Source of the DNA: Planctomycetota bacterium
GTDB lineage: Bacteria; Planctomycetota; Phycisphaerae; Phycisphaerales; UBA1924
Direction of reading: 5' to 3'
Length of the DNA stretch: 64,000 nucleotides
NCBI GenBank assembly: GCA_018242605.1
Contig: JAFEBP010000003.1
Location: forward strand, 101,994-165,993
Part shown: positions 8,018 to 17,521 of the stretch, in pieces
Position numbering within the stretch: the stretch's first letter is position 1
How the letters are laid out: every line of letters begins with the position of its first letter
The notes under the pieces: generated by a model
Databases searched by the model: none
What the model was told of the DNA's origin: nothing
What the model saw: only the letters and a program-made list of their open reading frames with translations
Program-made: the position numbers and the translations under genes

Positions 8018-10768
8018 TTATCGCATCGGCAGGTCCCCACCGAGCCTTGCGACCGCCGCGTCGAATCGGGCGCGTGCATCGGCGGTGAGTTGCCGCGAGG
8101 GCCAATCCGGTTCGAGCTGCGCGGCGTACTCCTCGGTCTTGCGGACGAGGGCTTCGATGGTCGGTCGCGAAGCGTCCCACGACCCGGCGCGATCGGCGCG
8201 GTCCATCTCGCCCTGGGCGAGTTCCGCGTAGCGGACCACCTCGACCCACTCCACGGCCCGCGGCCTTCCCGCGGCTGACTCGATCTCCATTCTCCGGCGG
8301 ATGATGTCGAGCGCGCGGTCGCTGTCGCCCTGGAGGCGTATGACCCAGGCAAAGAGCAGTTCGTGGAAGATCGCCCAGCCGTCGCCGCGTTCGAGCAGAT
8401 CGGGCGCGCCCTCCACCGCTTGGCGCGCGGCGTGCTCGGCCTCGGCGGAATGCACACCCTGCGACAGCAGGGAGCGGGCGAGCCGCCCGAACGCCTTGGT
8501 GGTGTAGAACGAGTGGGCGCCGAGCATGGCCTGTGCGCCGGCGACCTGCTTGCGGGCCGCGTCCTCTGCTCCGGCGAAGTCCTTGAGTTGCAGACAGACG
8601 AAGTAGGCGTTGCTCCACCACTCGTAGGTCGATTTGTCCATGCCGCCGTAGTAACTGGTGGAGAGCGCGGCGCCCTGCCGGAGCGTTTCGAGCGCGCCCG
8701 GAGAATCTCCCGCGAGCCGCTGCAGTTCCTGCTTCAGGAAGAGCACGACGAGCGTCAACTCGCCGGGGTTAGGTTCGAGTCGGGCGGCGCGGTCGAGCAG
8801 ATCGGGGATGCGGCTCAGAGAAGACGCCGCGTTCTGCTTCGTGGCCGAGGTGCGCAGGATCGCGAGATCGAGCGTGAGGGTGGAGCGGTCCCCCTCCGGC
8901 ACAGCCGCGGCGAGTTCTTCGCGGATCTGCCGCAACAGAGCGAGCGCCTGCTCGGACTTGCCGCTCAGGCTCATGGCCTGGAGGTACAGAGTCGCGACGC
9001 GGCAGAGCAGCTCCCGGTCCCCTGTGTTCGCGGTGCTTCGGAGTGTGGCGAGATCACTCTCTATCTCGGGCAACGCCGCGCCCGCGCCGTCGAGCAGCAT
9101 GGTGGAGTGGAGGAGGTGCCGGGCGATGAGCGTGCGGCGGTCGTCGGCTCCGTAGGCCTGCTGCAGCAGTTCCGCGGCCCGCTTCTGCAGGCTCTGGAGC
9201 CTGGGATCGGAGATGGACGCGGCGGTCTGCGCCAGCGCGGCGGCCATGTCGGCGCGCAGCGCGGGATCATCGGGGAAGGACGCCTCCAACTGCTCCATCG
9301 CGACCATGATGAGATCGCCGACGGCGGGCGCCCTGCCGGGGCTGGCGGCGCTGGGCCAATGGTCGTCGCCCTCGCCGGGCAACTGCGCGGCCGTGAAGCG
9401 GTCCTCGAACTTTTCGCCGCGGAACGGGCTTGCGGAACGGAGCATCTGCATCACGAAGCGCGAGGTGCGGTCGGCCCGCTGCGCCTGCAGGATCGCCCGC
9501 TGCTCGCTCTGCCGGGCGCGCGACAACCCCACCCGCAGCCCGGCGAACCCGACCACCACGGCGACGAGCGCGACCGCTGACGCGGCGGCGAGGCCGGTGT
9601 GCCGACGTGCGAACAGGAGCGCGTGCCGCCACACCGGGCTGGGCCGCGCGAGGATGGGCTCGAATCGAAGCACGCGGCGAAGATCCGCGCCGAGTTCCGC
9701 GGCGGACTGGTAGCGATCGGCCGGTTCGTTCTCCATCGCCTTGAGCACGATTGTCTCGATGTCGCCCCGGCACTCGGGCCGCAGGCGCGAGAGGGGCTGG
9801 GTGGGCGGGTTTCGCGACAGGACCCCGGCCTGGTGCGGCGTCAGACCCGTGCTGCCGCGCGGATGGCGACCCGCGAGCAGTTCGTACGCGACGACGCCCA
9901 GTGAGTACACGTCGGCGCGTGTATCGACCTCGTTCATGCCTTGAACGAACGCCTCGGGGGCCATGTACGCCGGCGTTCCCGCGACCTCGCCGGTGTTGGT
10001 CGTGCCCGGCTCGGCGGATTCGCCCACCAATCTGGAGAGGCCGAAGTCGATGACCTTGACCTCGCCCGCGCCGCTCACCAGGATGTTGGATGGCTTGATG
10101 TCTCGGTGGAGCACACCCTTCTGGTGGCCGTGGTGAACCGCGTCGCAGACGGTCGCGAGCAGTTCGAGGACGCGGCGGACATCGGGCGCGTGCTCGCGCG
10201 CCCACGCGTCGAGCGTGCGTGCCGCGGGCACAAACTCCATCGCGAAGTAGGGAAGGCTAAAGACCTGGCCGGCGACGGTGTGCACGCCGGCCTCGAAGAC
10301 GCGGGCGATGGCGGGGTGTTCCAGCTTCGCGAGCGCCCGGGCCTCGGTCTCGAAGCGGCGACGGGCCCGCGCGGACGCCATGCCGAGGTTGAGAAACTTG
10401 ATCGCCACCTTGCGGTTCAGGGAAGCGTCGAAGGCTTCGTAGACGGTGCCCATGCCACCGCTGCCGAGCGAAGCGCCGAGTTGGTAGCGGCCGACGTGCG
10501 CTCCCTGGGCCACCGGCGCGGCCGCCACGGCTTCGCCGAGCACTTGGGCGGGGATGCCGTCGTGCGAGAGCACGCCGGACTGCGTGTCCGACGCGGCGAT
10601 CAGCGCGAGCACCTGCGCGAACAGATCCTGTTCGTCGCCGCAGCGATCCCGCACGAACGCGTCGCGTTCGGCGGACGGCAGTTCGAGCGCCTCGCCGGTG
10701 ATGGACTTGACCATGGCCCACGTCGGGCCGGTCGCGGTCGGGGGTTGTTGCTTCGCTTCATTCTCCAT
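8018..10768 (-). CDS. membrane-anchored Ser/Thr protein kinase (Pkn type) with a TPR-like C-terminal region
   Basis: This 916-residue protein has a complete bacterial eukaryotic-like kinase domain at about residues 95-370. It shows the glycine loop GSGGMGTVYEAFD (102-114), the lysine VAIKF (K124), HRDIKPSN (221-228), IDFGLSR (DFG at 241-243) and GTPAYMAPE. A single membrane helix follows at about 391-413 (TGLAAASAVALVAVVVGFAG). The remaining 500 residues are helical, TPR-like and probably exported. The N-terminal 90 residues resemble the helical lead-in of planctomycete kinases paired with ECF sigma factors. The gene starts 7 nt after the sigma factor stop, so the two form an operon and probably one signalling unit. 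All catalytic residues are present. The signal is unknown. Confidence 0.92.
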   Translation of the reverse strand: MENEAKQQPPTATGPTWAMVKSITGEALELPSAERDAFVRDRCGDEQDLFAQVLALIAASDTQSGVLSHDGIPAQVLGEAVAAAPVAQGAHVGRYQLGASLGSGGMGTVYEAFDASLNRKVAIKFLNLGMASARARRRFETEARALAKLEHPAIARVFEAGVHTVAGQVFSLPYFAMEFVPAARTLDAWAREHAPDVRRVLELLATVCDAVHHGHQKGVLHRDIKPSNILVSGAGEVKVIDFGLSRLVGESAEPGTTNTGEVAGTPAYMAPEAFVQGMNEVDTRADVYSLGVVAYELLAGRHPRGSTGLTPHQAGVLSRNPPTQPLSRLRPECRGDIETIVLKAMENEPADRYQSAAELGADLRRVLRFEPILARPSPVWRHALLFARRHTGLAAASAVALVAVVVGFAGLRVGLSRARQSEQRAILQAQRADRTSRFVMQMLRSASPFRGEKFEDRFTAAQLPGEGDDHWPSAASPGRAPAVGDLIMVAMEQLEASFPDDPALRADMAAALAQTAASISDPRLQSLQKRAAELLQQAYGADDRRTLIARHLLHSTMLLDGAGAALPEIESDLATLRSTANTGDRELLCRVATLYLQAMSLSGKSEQALALLRQIREELAAAVPEGDRSTLTLDLAILRTSATKQNAASSLSRIPDLLDRAARLEPNPGELTLVVLFLKQELQRLAGDSPGALETLRQGAALSTSYYGGMDKSTYEWWSNAYFVCLQLKDFAGAEDAARKQVAGAQAMLGAHSFYTTKAFGRLARSLLSQGVHSAEAEHAARQAVEGAPDLLERGDGWAIFHELLFAWVIRLQGDSDRALDIIRRRMEIESAAGRPRAVEWVEVVRYAELAQGEMDRADRAGSWDASRPTIEALVRKTEEYAAQLEPDWPSRQLTADARARFDAAVARLGGDLPMR

Positions 10769-10775
10769 GCATCAC

Positions 10776-11429
10776 TCATCCGGCGACGGCACGCATCCGC
10801 TGCAGCAACCACGCCCGCGCGACCAGCCACTCACGGTTGATGGTCCGGGCTGAAACTCCCAGAGCCATCGCCGCTTCTTCAACCGTGAGGCCCGCGAAGT
10901 ACCGCAGGTGCACGATCTCGGCGAGCGCCGGGTCGTGCGCTTCCAACGCTTGCATCGCGGTCTCGAGCGCCAACCAGTCTGCCTCCTGCTGATCCGGAGC
11001 AAGGTTCTCGGGCCCGCCCAGCACATCGGGGCTTCCCTCGGCCATCTCAAGCGAGACTTGCCGCCCGGCAACGCCACGTTTCGGACCCTTTTTCGCGCGG
11101 GCGCGGTCGACGAGAATGCGGCGCATCGCCAGCGCGGCCGCGGCGAGGAAATGCCGCTTGTCGTTCCACGGCCGTTCCGATCCGACCAGTTTGAGATACG
11201 CCTCGTGCACGAGAGCGGTGGGCGGGAGCGACTGGCCCGGGGCTTCGTTGGCCATCTTGGAGCGGGCCAGCGAGCGCAGGTGGTCGTAAACCAGGGGGAG
11301 CAGCTCCGCCGCGGCCCCGGGCTGCCCTTGGGCGGCGCGTTCCAGCAGTTGATCAATAGAGAGCGCGGACCCCGCATGCGATGGCGGGGTCGGCTGGTCC
11401 TGATCCGGGGATGGCTGGTCCGGGCCCAT
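10776..11429 (-). CDS. ECF-type RNA polymerase sigma factor
   Basis: The 217-residue product has a sigma-2-like region (ALSIDQLLERAAQGQPGAA to RHFLAAAALAMRRILVDRAR) and a sigma-4 helix-turn-helix region (EIVHLRYFAGLTVEEAAMAL, then GVSARTINREWLVARAWLLQ). The sequence DRARAKKGPKRG after region 2 and the hallmark SVARTI/REW motif in region 4 are typical of the ECF family common in planctomycetes that is encoded beside Pkn-like kinases. It directs transcription of a regulon, presumably under control of the kinase 7 nt downstream. No anti-sigma factor is visible. The N-terminal 25 residues are Pro/Asp-rich and the exact start (ATG 11429) is not backed by a ribosome site. A divergent secreted lectin-like protein begins 94 bp away and could be a target. 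Confidence 0.9.
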   Translation of the reverse strand: MGPDQPSPDQDQPTPPSHAGSALSIDQLLERAAQGQPGAAAELLPLVYDHLRSLARSKMANEAPGQSLPPTALVHEAYLKLVGSERPWNDKRHFLAAAALAMRRILVDRARAKKGPKRGVAGRQVSLEMAEGSPDVLGGPENLAPDQQEADWLALETAMQALEAHDPALAEIVHLRYFAGLTVEEAAMALGVSARTINREWLVARAWLLQRMRAVAG

Positions 11430-11523
11430 CGCGCGGGTCCATGGCGCGGAAATCGTGTCGCTGTTCTTTGGCGAGCTCCGCTATAGCGTGCAGGAGCCGG
11501 CTCTATCGCCGCGAGGAGAACCC

Positions 11524-13983
11524 ATGAAGATTGTACACGCAAGCGATTTCGATACCCGCCACCGTCCCACCCACCACGCGTTCTCGGGCTTGCATGCCCC
11601 GTTGCTTCGCCGCGTGATCGCTTCGGCGGTCGCCGGCCTGGCGGCAACGGCGGTTGGGCAGAGCATCGTGGTTGACCAGTTCACCCAGCCCGTCGGGGAG
11701 TACCTGTCTTCGTGGGGGGGCGGACGAGGGTTCGAGTCCGCGTGGTACACGTACGGCAACTCCCTCTCGGTCGCGGCCCAGGGGTTGACCTATCGCGATG
11801 AGATGAACGGGGTGGACCTGGCCACGTTCGCGGGCAAGGCGGTGAACACGCTGGGGCCGGCGGGCGCGAACAGCAACAACCGCACCATTCCGATCGGCTC
11901 GTTCCCATCCGGCGCCGAGATGTGGGGGAGCTTCCTGATCGAGACACCCAGCGACGGAACAGGCGCGGCGTCGGTGGGGCTGCGAAGCCCTTCGAATCCA
12001 TTCTCCCTTCGTTTCGGGGTCAGCGGAGGCTTGTTTGCGATCAGCACGGTTTCCGATATTGCCTGGGCGTACGACGTGTATCCGGGCGGCACCACGCTGG
12101 TGCTCTTTCGCATCGAGTCGGCGAACGGAGGAGGCGGGCAAGTGTCGATGTGGTTGAATCCGCCGCTGACAGGCGGTTTGCCCTTTCCCTCCGCTGTGCT
12201 GCCGTACTGGAATCTGGAGGCCGTGGGACCGAACGAGATCGAGTTGTACGCGATCGGGAGTCAGTGCGGGCTCGATGAGTTGCGGCTCGGCGTTTCGCCG
12301 GCGGCGGTGCTGCCCAGGACGACGCTGCAATGGCCGTGCGAACAGGGCGGGAACGGCCATCGGTACGAGATGGTGTACTCGGCCCAGCCGATCTCGCGGG
12401 CGGACGCGGCGGCCGGGGCGCTGGCGCGCGGGGGGATCCTGGCGACCGTGTCAGACGCGGCGGAGAATGCGCTGGTGTTCGAGAACCTGGTGGCGCGCGA
12501 GGACATCTGGGACCGGGCATACGGCGACCTGAGCTTTGTCGACACGCGCGGGCCATGGATCGGCGCGCAGCGGCCCATATATTTTCCCGATCCGGTGATC
12601 GGGTGGGAGTGGATCGACGGCACGCCGTGGTCGTACGCGAGCTGGGCGCCCGAGGGGTTGGTGGGCATCGGCGAGTTGTTCGCGTCGTACTACCTCGCCA
12701 CCGACGCCGCGTCGCCGACCTGGCGTTACGCCGATGCAGACGGGTATGGACGCGTGCACGGCTACATCGTGGAATACGCCGACACGATCACGCGGCAGCC
12801 GCCGGACGTGCGCGTGCAGCCGCGCGGGACCGCGGAGTTCTCGGTGGCGATGGCGGGCGGCGCGCTGTCATACCAATGGATGCGGGAGGGTGTGCCTCTG
12901 GCCGACGGGCCAACGTCGTTCTACTCGGAGATCCAGGGCGCCACGACGCCGACCCTCGTGCTGACCGACGCGGCGATCGAGGATTTGGGGGCCTACTCGG
13001 TGCAGGTCACCACGGCGTGCGGCGTGTTCGAGAGCCGCGCCGCGCGGTTGAGCCTGGAGACGACACTGGGGCCGGTGGTCGATCCTGACACCTGCAAGGT
13101 CTACCAGATCATCGACACCGATGCGCAGTTCACCTGGTGGGATGCGTTCAACGACGCGATCGCCCGCGGCGGGGAACTGGTCTCGATCACGACCCCCCGG
13201 ACGCAGGTCATGGTCGATGCGCTGGCGGGAGATCCGAGTTACTGGCGCACCAACTCGCTGGGACAATCGGTCGGCCCGTGGATCGGCGGGAGCTACATCG
13301 GCGGCGGAGAATGGCTCTGGCGCAACTTCTACACCATCAGCGCGGCGGGCTTCGAGAACTGGGCCCCGGGTCAGCCCGACAACGCCGATGGGTTTGAGCA
13401 GTACATGCACCTCACGCGGAGCACCGGCACGTATTCAACGGCGTGGGCCGATCTCGCGTCGGGCAACCCGGTGGGCGGGACGTTCCCCCGGAGCCACATC
13501 ATCGAATGGAACTCCGCGATCGCCCCGGATCCGTACCCCGCGACTGTCGATTGCGGCGGGACTCTCACGCTCAGCGGTCGCGTGATCGCGGCGGGGCTGG
13601 ACGTAATCGCGATCTGGCAGGGGCCCACCGGCATCATCGTTGACGGAGTGAGCGCGAACGGTTCGGAGTTCAGCGGGCAGGGCACGCTCAGCCTGACCAT
13701 CAACGGGATGACGGCGGCGGACGCCGGCACGTACTACCTGAGTACCTACACGCAGGGGTACTGGTGCGGCTGGGGCGCCACATACACCGTGTCGGTCGGG
13801 GAGTGCGGCGCCGCGTGCCCTGCGGACTTCAACCAGGACGGCGGGATCGACGGCTCGGACGTGGACGCCTACTTCGCGGCGTGGGAAATTGGCGATGCGA
13901 GCGCGGACGTGAACCTGGACGGCGGCGTGGACGGCAGCGATATCGGTACGTTCTTCGCCGCGTGGGAAGCGGGAGGGTGTTGA
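11524..13983 (+). CDS. secreted protein with two C-type-lectin-like and two Ig-like domains and a dockerin-like C-terminus
   Basis: The start is ATG 11524, with GAGGAGAA just upstream. An unusually long signal region ends near residue 46 (AATAVGQS). Residues about 50-260 form a beta-rich, probably jelly-roll domain. Residues 272-418 are a C-type-lectin-like domain (GPWIGAQR, then WEWIDGTPWSYASWAPEG), and about 423-511 an Ig-like domain with the YQWMREG core. Residues 524-662 are a second lectin-like domain (SITTPRTQ, GGEWLWR, FENWAPGQPDN, SHIIEW), and 671-757 a second Ig-like domain. The last 55 residues hold two EF-hand-type loops (DFNQDGGIDGSDVDAYF and DVNLDGGVDGSDIGTFF) between Cys765 and the terminal Cys819. 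It is predicted to be a cell-surface, sugar- or protein-binding protein. A strong terminator follows at 14164. Confidence 0.85.
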   Translation: MKIVHASDFDTRHRPTHHAFSGLHAPLLRRVIASAVAGLAATAVGQSIVVDQFTQPVGEYLSSWGGGRGFESAWYTYGNSLSVAAQGLTYRDEMNGVDLATFAGKAVNTLGPAGANSNNRTIPIGSFPSGAEMWGSFLIETPSDGTGAASVGLRSPSNPFSLRFGVSGGLFAISTVSDIAWAYDVYPGGTTLVLFRIESANGGGGQVSMWLNPPLTGGLPFPSAVLPYWNLEAVGPNEIELYAIGSQCGLDELRLGVSPAAVLPRTTLQWPCEQGGNGHRYEMVYSAQPISRADAAAGALARGGILATVSDAAENALVFENLVAREDIWDRAYGDLSFVDTRGPWIGAQRPIYFPDPVIGWEWIDGTPWSYASWAPEGLVGIGELFASYYLATDAASPTWRYADADGYGRVHGYIVEYADTITRQPPDVRVQPRGTAEFSVAMAGGALSYQWMREGVPLADGPTSFYSEIQGATTPTLVLTDAAIEDLGAYSVQVTTACGVFESRAARLSLETTLGPVVDPDTCKVYQIIDTDAQFTWWDAFNDAIARGGELVSITTPRTQVMVDALAGDPSYWRTNSLGQSVGPWIGGSYIGGGEWLWRNFYTISAAGFENWAPGQPDNADGFEQYMHLTRSTGTYSTAWADLASGNPVGGTFPRSHIIEWNSAIAPDPYPATVDCGGTLTLSGRVIAAGLDVIAIWQGPTGIIVDGVSANGSEFSGQGTLSLTINGMTAADAGTYYLSTYTQGYWCGWGATYTVSVGECGAACPADFNQDGGIDGSDVDAYFAAWEIGDASADVNLDGGVDGSDIGTFFAAWEAGGC

Positions 13984-14163
13984 GGGAGCGGGCATCAGTC
14001 GATCGGCTTCGGGCATCAGGGATTGCGAGCCACGCGGCCGCTGACGCCCATTGCACGAACGAAAGTGCCCGAGTTGATCGGGCACCGGAACATTCACGAT
14101 GAGCGTCGGCTGCGAACCGTGTGCCCGGAACAAAGCATGAGTTGATCGCAGGCTTCACCCATG

Positions 14164-14199
14164 GACGCCGCGCCGAGTTGTTTGGCGCGGCGTCTTTTT
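14164..14199 (+). terminator. rho-independent terminator
   Basis: An 11-bp perfect stem, GACGCCGCGCC (14164-14174) with GGCGCGGCGTC (14184-14194), is followed by TTTTT. It terminates the plus-strand lectin-like gene transcript. It lies 32 bp beyond the convergent putA stop codon. On the minus strand there is no T-run after the hairpin. Confidence 0.88.
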
Positions 14200-14231
14200 C
14201 GTTCAACCCTGTGGCGCGGACTGCGCGGCGG

Positions 14232-17200
14232 TCAGAGTTCAGGCGCGAAGCCGCGGCGCATGGTGTTCTCGCAGCAGGCGCGGGGCTCGACGAACTGGAG
14301 GAGGTAGTCAGCGCCGCCGGCCTTGCTGCCCACGCCGCTCATGCCGAAGCCGCCGAAGGGCTGGCGGGCGACGAGGGCGCCGGTGCTGCCGCGGTTGATG
14401 TAGAGGTTGCCGACGCGGAACTCTCGCTTGGCGAGCTCGATGTGGCTGGGCTTGCGGGTGAAGACAGCGCCGGTGAGCTTGTAGACGCTGTCGTTGGCAA
14501 TGGCGACGGCGTCGGCGAAGGTCGGGGCGTGCATCACGGCGAGGACCGGGCCGAAGATCTCCTCGCGGGCGATGCGGTGCTGGGGCTTCACGCCGGAGAA
14601 GATGTGCGGGCCGACGAACGAGCGCCCGGTGGCCGCGGCGGCTGGGGGAACGGGCATCGCCAGTTCCAGCTTGCACGATTTGGCCGCGTCGTCGATGTAC
14701 CCCTGGATCTTGGCGCGGGCCTCTTCATCGATCACCGGGCCCACGTCGGTGCCGGGCAGGCAGGGATCGTTCACGGTCAGGGCGCGGGTGGCCTCGACGA
14801 GTCGGCGCGTGAAGGCGGCGATCGCCGGGCCGTTCTCGCCCTCGGGGTCCACGACGATGACGCGCGAGCAGGCCGAGCATTTCTGGCCCTGGAAGCCGAA
14901 GGCGCTGTGGCGGACGCCGAGCACGGCCTCGTCAAAGTCCGCGCTGGTGTCGATGATGATGGCGTTCTTGCCGCCCATCTCGCAGACCACGCGCTTCACG
15001 TGCGTGAGGCCGGCGACCTGGGCGCGGTTCGGGCCGAAGGGGGTCGGGGGAGCGGCGGCGTTGAGAATGTCCAGACCGACATCGCGCGAGCCGGTGAAGG
15101 CGATGAGTGCGATGCGGGGATCACGCACGAGGGCGGCGCCGGTGGTCTCGCCGGGGCCGGGGCACAGGTGCAGCACGTCGCGCGGCACGCCGGCCTCCCA
15201 CAGGATGTCCTTCATGATCGCGGCGATGCCGGGGGTCTGCTCGGCGGGCTTGAGCACCACGGTGTTGCCGGTGACAAGGGCGGCGACGGTCATGCCGCAG
15301 CAGATGGCCAGCGGGAAGTTCCACGGCGAGATGACGGCGGCCACGCCGCGGGGCTGGTACCAGACTTCATCGAGCTCGCCGATGAACCTGCCCAGGCGAG
15401 AGCGCGAGAACATGGGCACGGCGAGGCGCGCGTAGTACTCGCAGAAGTCGATGGCCTCGCAGACATCGGCGTCGGCCTCGCGCCAGGTCTTGCCGGCCTC
15501 GCGGATCATGACGGCGGCCAGGCCGTCGCGCTGCTGGCGCATGAGCGCCGCGGCCTTCACGAGGCAGGCGGCGCGGTGCTTGGGGTCGGTGTCGCGCCAC
15601 GCGGGGAAGGCGCGTTCGGCGGCGGCGACCATCTCGGCGGCGTGCTGGGGCGTGCGGTCGTTAGCGATCTTGGGGACGCTGGCGCGCGAAACGGCGGCGG
15701 CGAATGCCTCGCGCTGGCGGCGGTACGAGAAGTCCCGCATCGGCTCGTTGACGAACGGGCGGCTGTCGCCCACGCCCTGGGGCGCGGGGCTCAGCGAGTG
15801 CCGCTCGGGCGCGATCGCGGCGAGGTCGCGTGCCGGCGCGACGCCGGGCTTGGCGGCGGGGGCAGCGAGGAGCACGGCGGGGTCGGCGTTGTCCATGAAG
15901 CCGGCCTTGAGCCAGCTCTCGTTGCTCGTGTTTTCAAGCAGTCGGCGGACCAGGTACGCCATGCCGGGGATCATGTCGCCCACGGGCACGTACTCGCGGA
16001 TGCGCAGGCCCATCTCCATCGAAGCGTACTTGAGCTGGTCCGCCATGCCGTGGAGCATCTGGAGTTCAATGGCGTCGCGGGGCAGGCCGCGTTCTTCCAG
16101 GCCCACGAGCGCGGCGGCGATGCTGCGGACGTTGTGGCTGCCCAGCGCGAGCTTGACCCCGCCGCCGGTGGCGCCCTTGGCGGGACAGGCGTCGAGCAGG
16201 ATGGCGGCCATCTCCTCGAAGCAGGCGTCGGTCTGCCACTTCTGGCCCCAGACCGGGCAGGGCCAGCCGTTCATCTCGCTCTTGATCGTCTCGGCGTCCC
16301 AGTACGCGCCCTTCACGAGGCGGATGGTGACGACCTTGCCGCTGCGCCTGGCCCAGTCGGCCACGCGGCGCGCGTCCTCGGCCCCGCTCTTGAGGTACGC
16401 CTGGAGCACGACGCCGCCGGTGAAGTTCACCTCATCCATGCAGCGCTGGAAGAGCTCGATGGTGAGGTCCTTGAACGCGTGGTGCTCCATGTCAAAGTGC
16501 ACGTGCACGCCCTTGGCCTTGGCGGTGGTCAGGATGGGCCGCAGCCGCTTCATCAGGTCGTTGATGGAGCCCTCGGTGTCGATGGGGTCGCAGCGGGCCG
16601 AGAGGGCGGAGATCTTGATCGACACGTTGGTGCGCGGGATGGCGCCCAGGTGATCGGTCTCCAGGCGGGGCTGAGATTTCCACGTCGCGACCTTGTCGGG
16701 CAGGTTGCCGATCAGGTCCATGTACTTCTTGGCGTAGTCGTCGGCCTCTGCGTCGCTCACGCAGGTTTCACCGAGCAGATCGACGCTGAAGCCGATGCCG
16801 TCGTCCCACATGTCGCGCAGGCCCGGGAGGGCGGTCGCGGCGTCGGTGCCAGCGATGAACTTGCCGGCCATGCCCTTGATCTGCGAGGAGGCGGTCGCGG
16901 CGGCGGGGCCCTTGAGCAGGTTGCCCGCCTTGAGGAGCATCGCGAAGGTGGGCGGGACGGTGACGCCCGGCTGGGTCAGGTAGTCGTTGAGATGATCGAA
17001 GACCGCTTCGGGGGTCTTGAGCATCGGGAAGCAGTCGACGAACCGGAAGACCTGCACCTTGAAGTTGGGGTCCTTCATGGACCATTCCATCAGCGCATCG
17101 CTGTAGAACTTCGCGCTGAGCAGGCCGCTCTTGTGAGCGCGGGCCTTTTCCAGCAGTTCACGGCCCACAGCGATGATTCTCTGTTCGCGCTGGGATTGGG

Positions 17201-17303
17201 GGGCGTGCGCGGCCGCGGGGGAGGGAGATGCCGCGCCGGAAGAGGTGCCGGAGACGACGACTTTCTCGGGGGCGGTTTTGGGCTTGCGGGAGAAGAGAGC
17301 CAT
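14232..17303 (-). CDS. putA: bifunctional proline dehydrogenase / 1-pyrroline-5-carboxylate dehydrogenase
   Basis: The 1023-residue protein carries both activities of proline catabolism. Residues about 60-470 are the FAD-dependent proline dehydrogenase barrel (HVHFDMEHHAFKDLT, then TIRLVKGAYWDAETI). The second half is an aldehyde dehydrogenase of the P5C type: WNFPLAICCGMTVAALVTGN, then FTGSRDVGLDI, MGGKNAIIIDTSADFDEAVL with its glutamate region, and FGFQGQKCSACSRVIV with the catalytic Cys. It converts proline to glutamate and can channel the intermediate. There is no N-terminal DNA-binding domain, so it is not a self-repressing PutA. ATG 17303 is preferred (MALFSRKPK); an upstream ATG at 17351 would add 16 residues with no support. 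No ribosome site is visible at either. Confidence 0.95.
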   Translation of the reverse strand: MALFSRKPKTAPEKVVVSGTSSGAASPSPAAAHAPQSQREQRIIAVGRELLEKARAHKSGLLSAKFYSDALMEWSMKDPNFKVQVFRFVDCFPMLKTPEAVFDHLNDYLTQPGVTVPPTFAMLLKAGNLLKGPAAATASSQIKGMAGKFIAGTDAATALPGLRDMWDDGIGFSVDLLGETCVSDAEADDYAKKYMDLIGNLPDKVATWKSQPRLETDHLGAIPRTNVSIKISALSARCDPIDTEGSINDLMKRLRPILTTAKAKGVHVHFDMEHHAFKDLTIELFQRCMDEVNFTGGVVLQAYLKSGAEDARRVADWARRSGKVVTIRLVKGAYWDAETIKSEMNGWPCPVWGQKWQTDACFEEMAAILLDACPAKGATGGGVKLALGSHNVRSIAAALVGLEERGLPRDAIELQMLHGMADQLKYASMEMGLRIREYVPVGDMIPGMAYLVRRLLENTSNESWLKAGFMDNADPAVLLAAPAAKPGVAPARDLAAIAPERHSLSPAPQGVGDSRPFVNEPMRDFSYRRQREAFAAAVSRASVPKIANDRTPQHAAEMVAAAERAFPAWRDTDPKHRAACLVKAAALMRQQRDGLAAVMIREAGKTWREADADVCEAIDFCEYYARLAVPMFSRSRLGRFIGELDEVWYQPRGVAAVISPWNFPLAICCGMTVAALVTGNTVVLKPAEQTPGIAAIMKDILWEAGVPRDVLHLCPGPGETTGAALVRDPRIALIAFTGSRDVGLDILNAAAPPTPFGPNRAQVAGLTHVKRVVCEMGGKNAIIIDTSADFDEAVLGVRHSAFGFQGQKCSACSRVIVVDPEGENGPAIAAFTRRLVEATRALTVNDPCLPGTDVGPVIDEEARAKIQGYIDDAAKSCKLELAMPVPPAAAATGRSFVGPHIFSGVKPQHRIAREEIFGPVLAVMHAPTFADAVAIANDSVYKLTGAVFTRKPSHIELAKREFRVGNLYINRGSTGALVARQPFGGFGMSGVGSKAGGADYLLQFVEPRACCENTMRRGFAPEL

Positions 17304-17507
17304 AGGGAGGGATGGTAGGAAAAGGGAAGGGGGGTGGGCCCGCATCCGCACGGATTCAAGCCGGGGTGGTGGTCGGAGGATGGGTGGGCCCAGCGCCGCG
17401 TCGGCGGCGTTGCAACGAAGCAGAGCTGATGTGACGCGGCGGGCGAAAAGCCCCCGGTTTCGGGCATCTTTCCGGGCGGTTTGCTCCGGGAACTTCGGCT
17501 CCCGCGC

Positions 17508-17513
17508 TACGCT
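17508..17513 (+). promoter_or_regulatory. possible -10 element (TACGCT) of pgi, leaderless configuration
   Basis: TACGCT is followed by 8 nt (GCCCCCCC-like) and then ATG 17522, with no Shine-Dalgarno. This is the same arrangement as before the lipoprotein gene at 5985. A TTGCTC at 17481-17486 is 21 nt away, too far for a standard -35. Confidence 0.3.
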
Positions 17514-17521
17514 GCCCCCCC

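Noticed and set aside
14121..17318. A 1065-codon open frame on the plus strand opposite putA
   Set aside because: It is the antisense shadow of a clearly recognised enzyme in GC-rich DNA; the translation is low-complexity Gly/Ala/Val/His with no family pattern.
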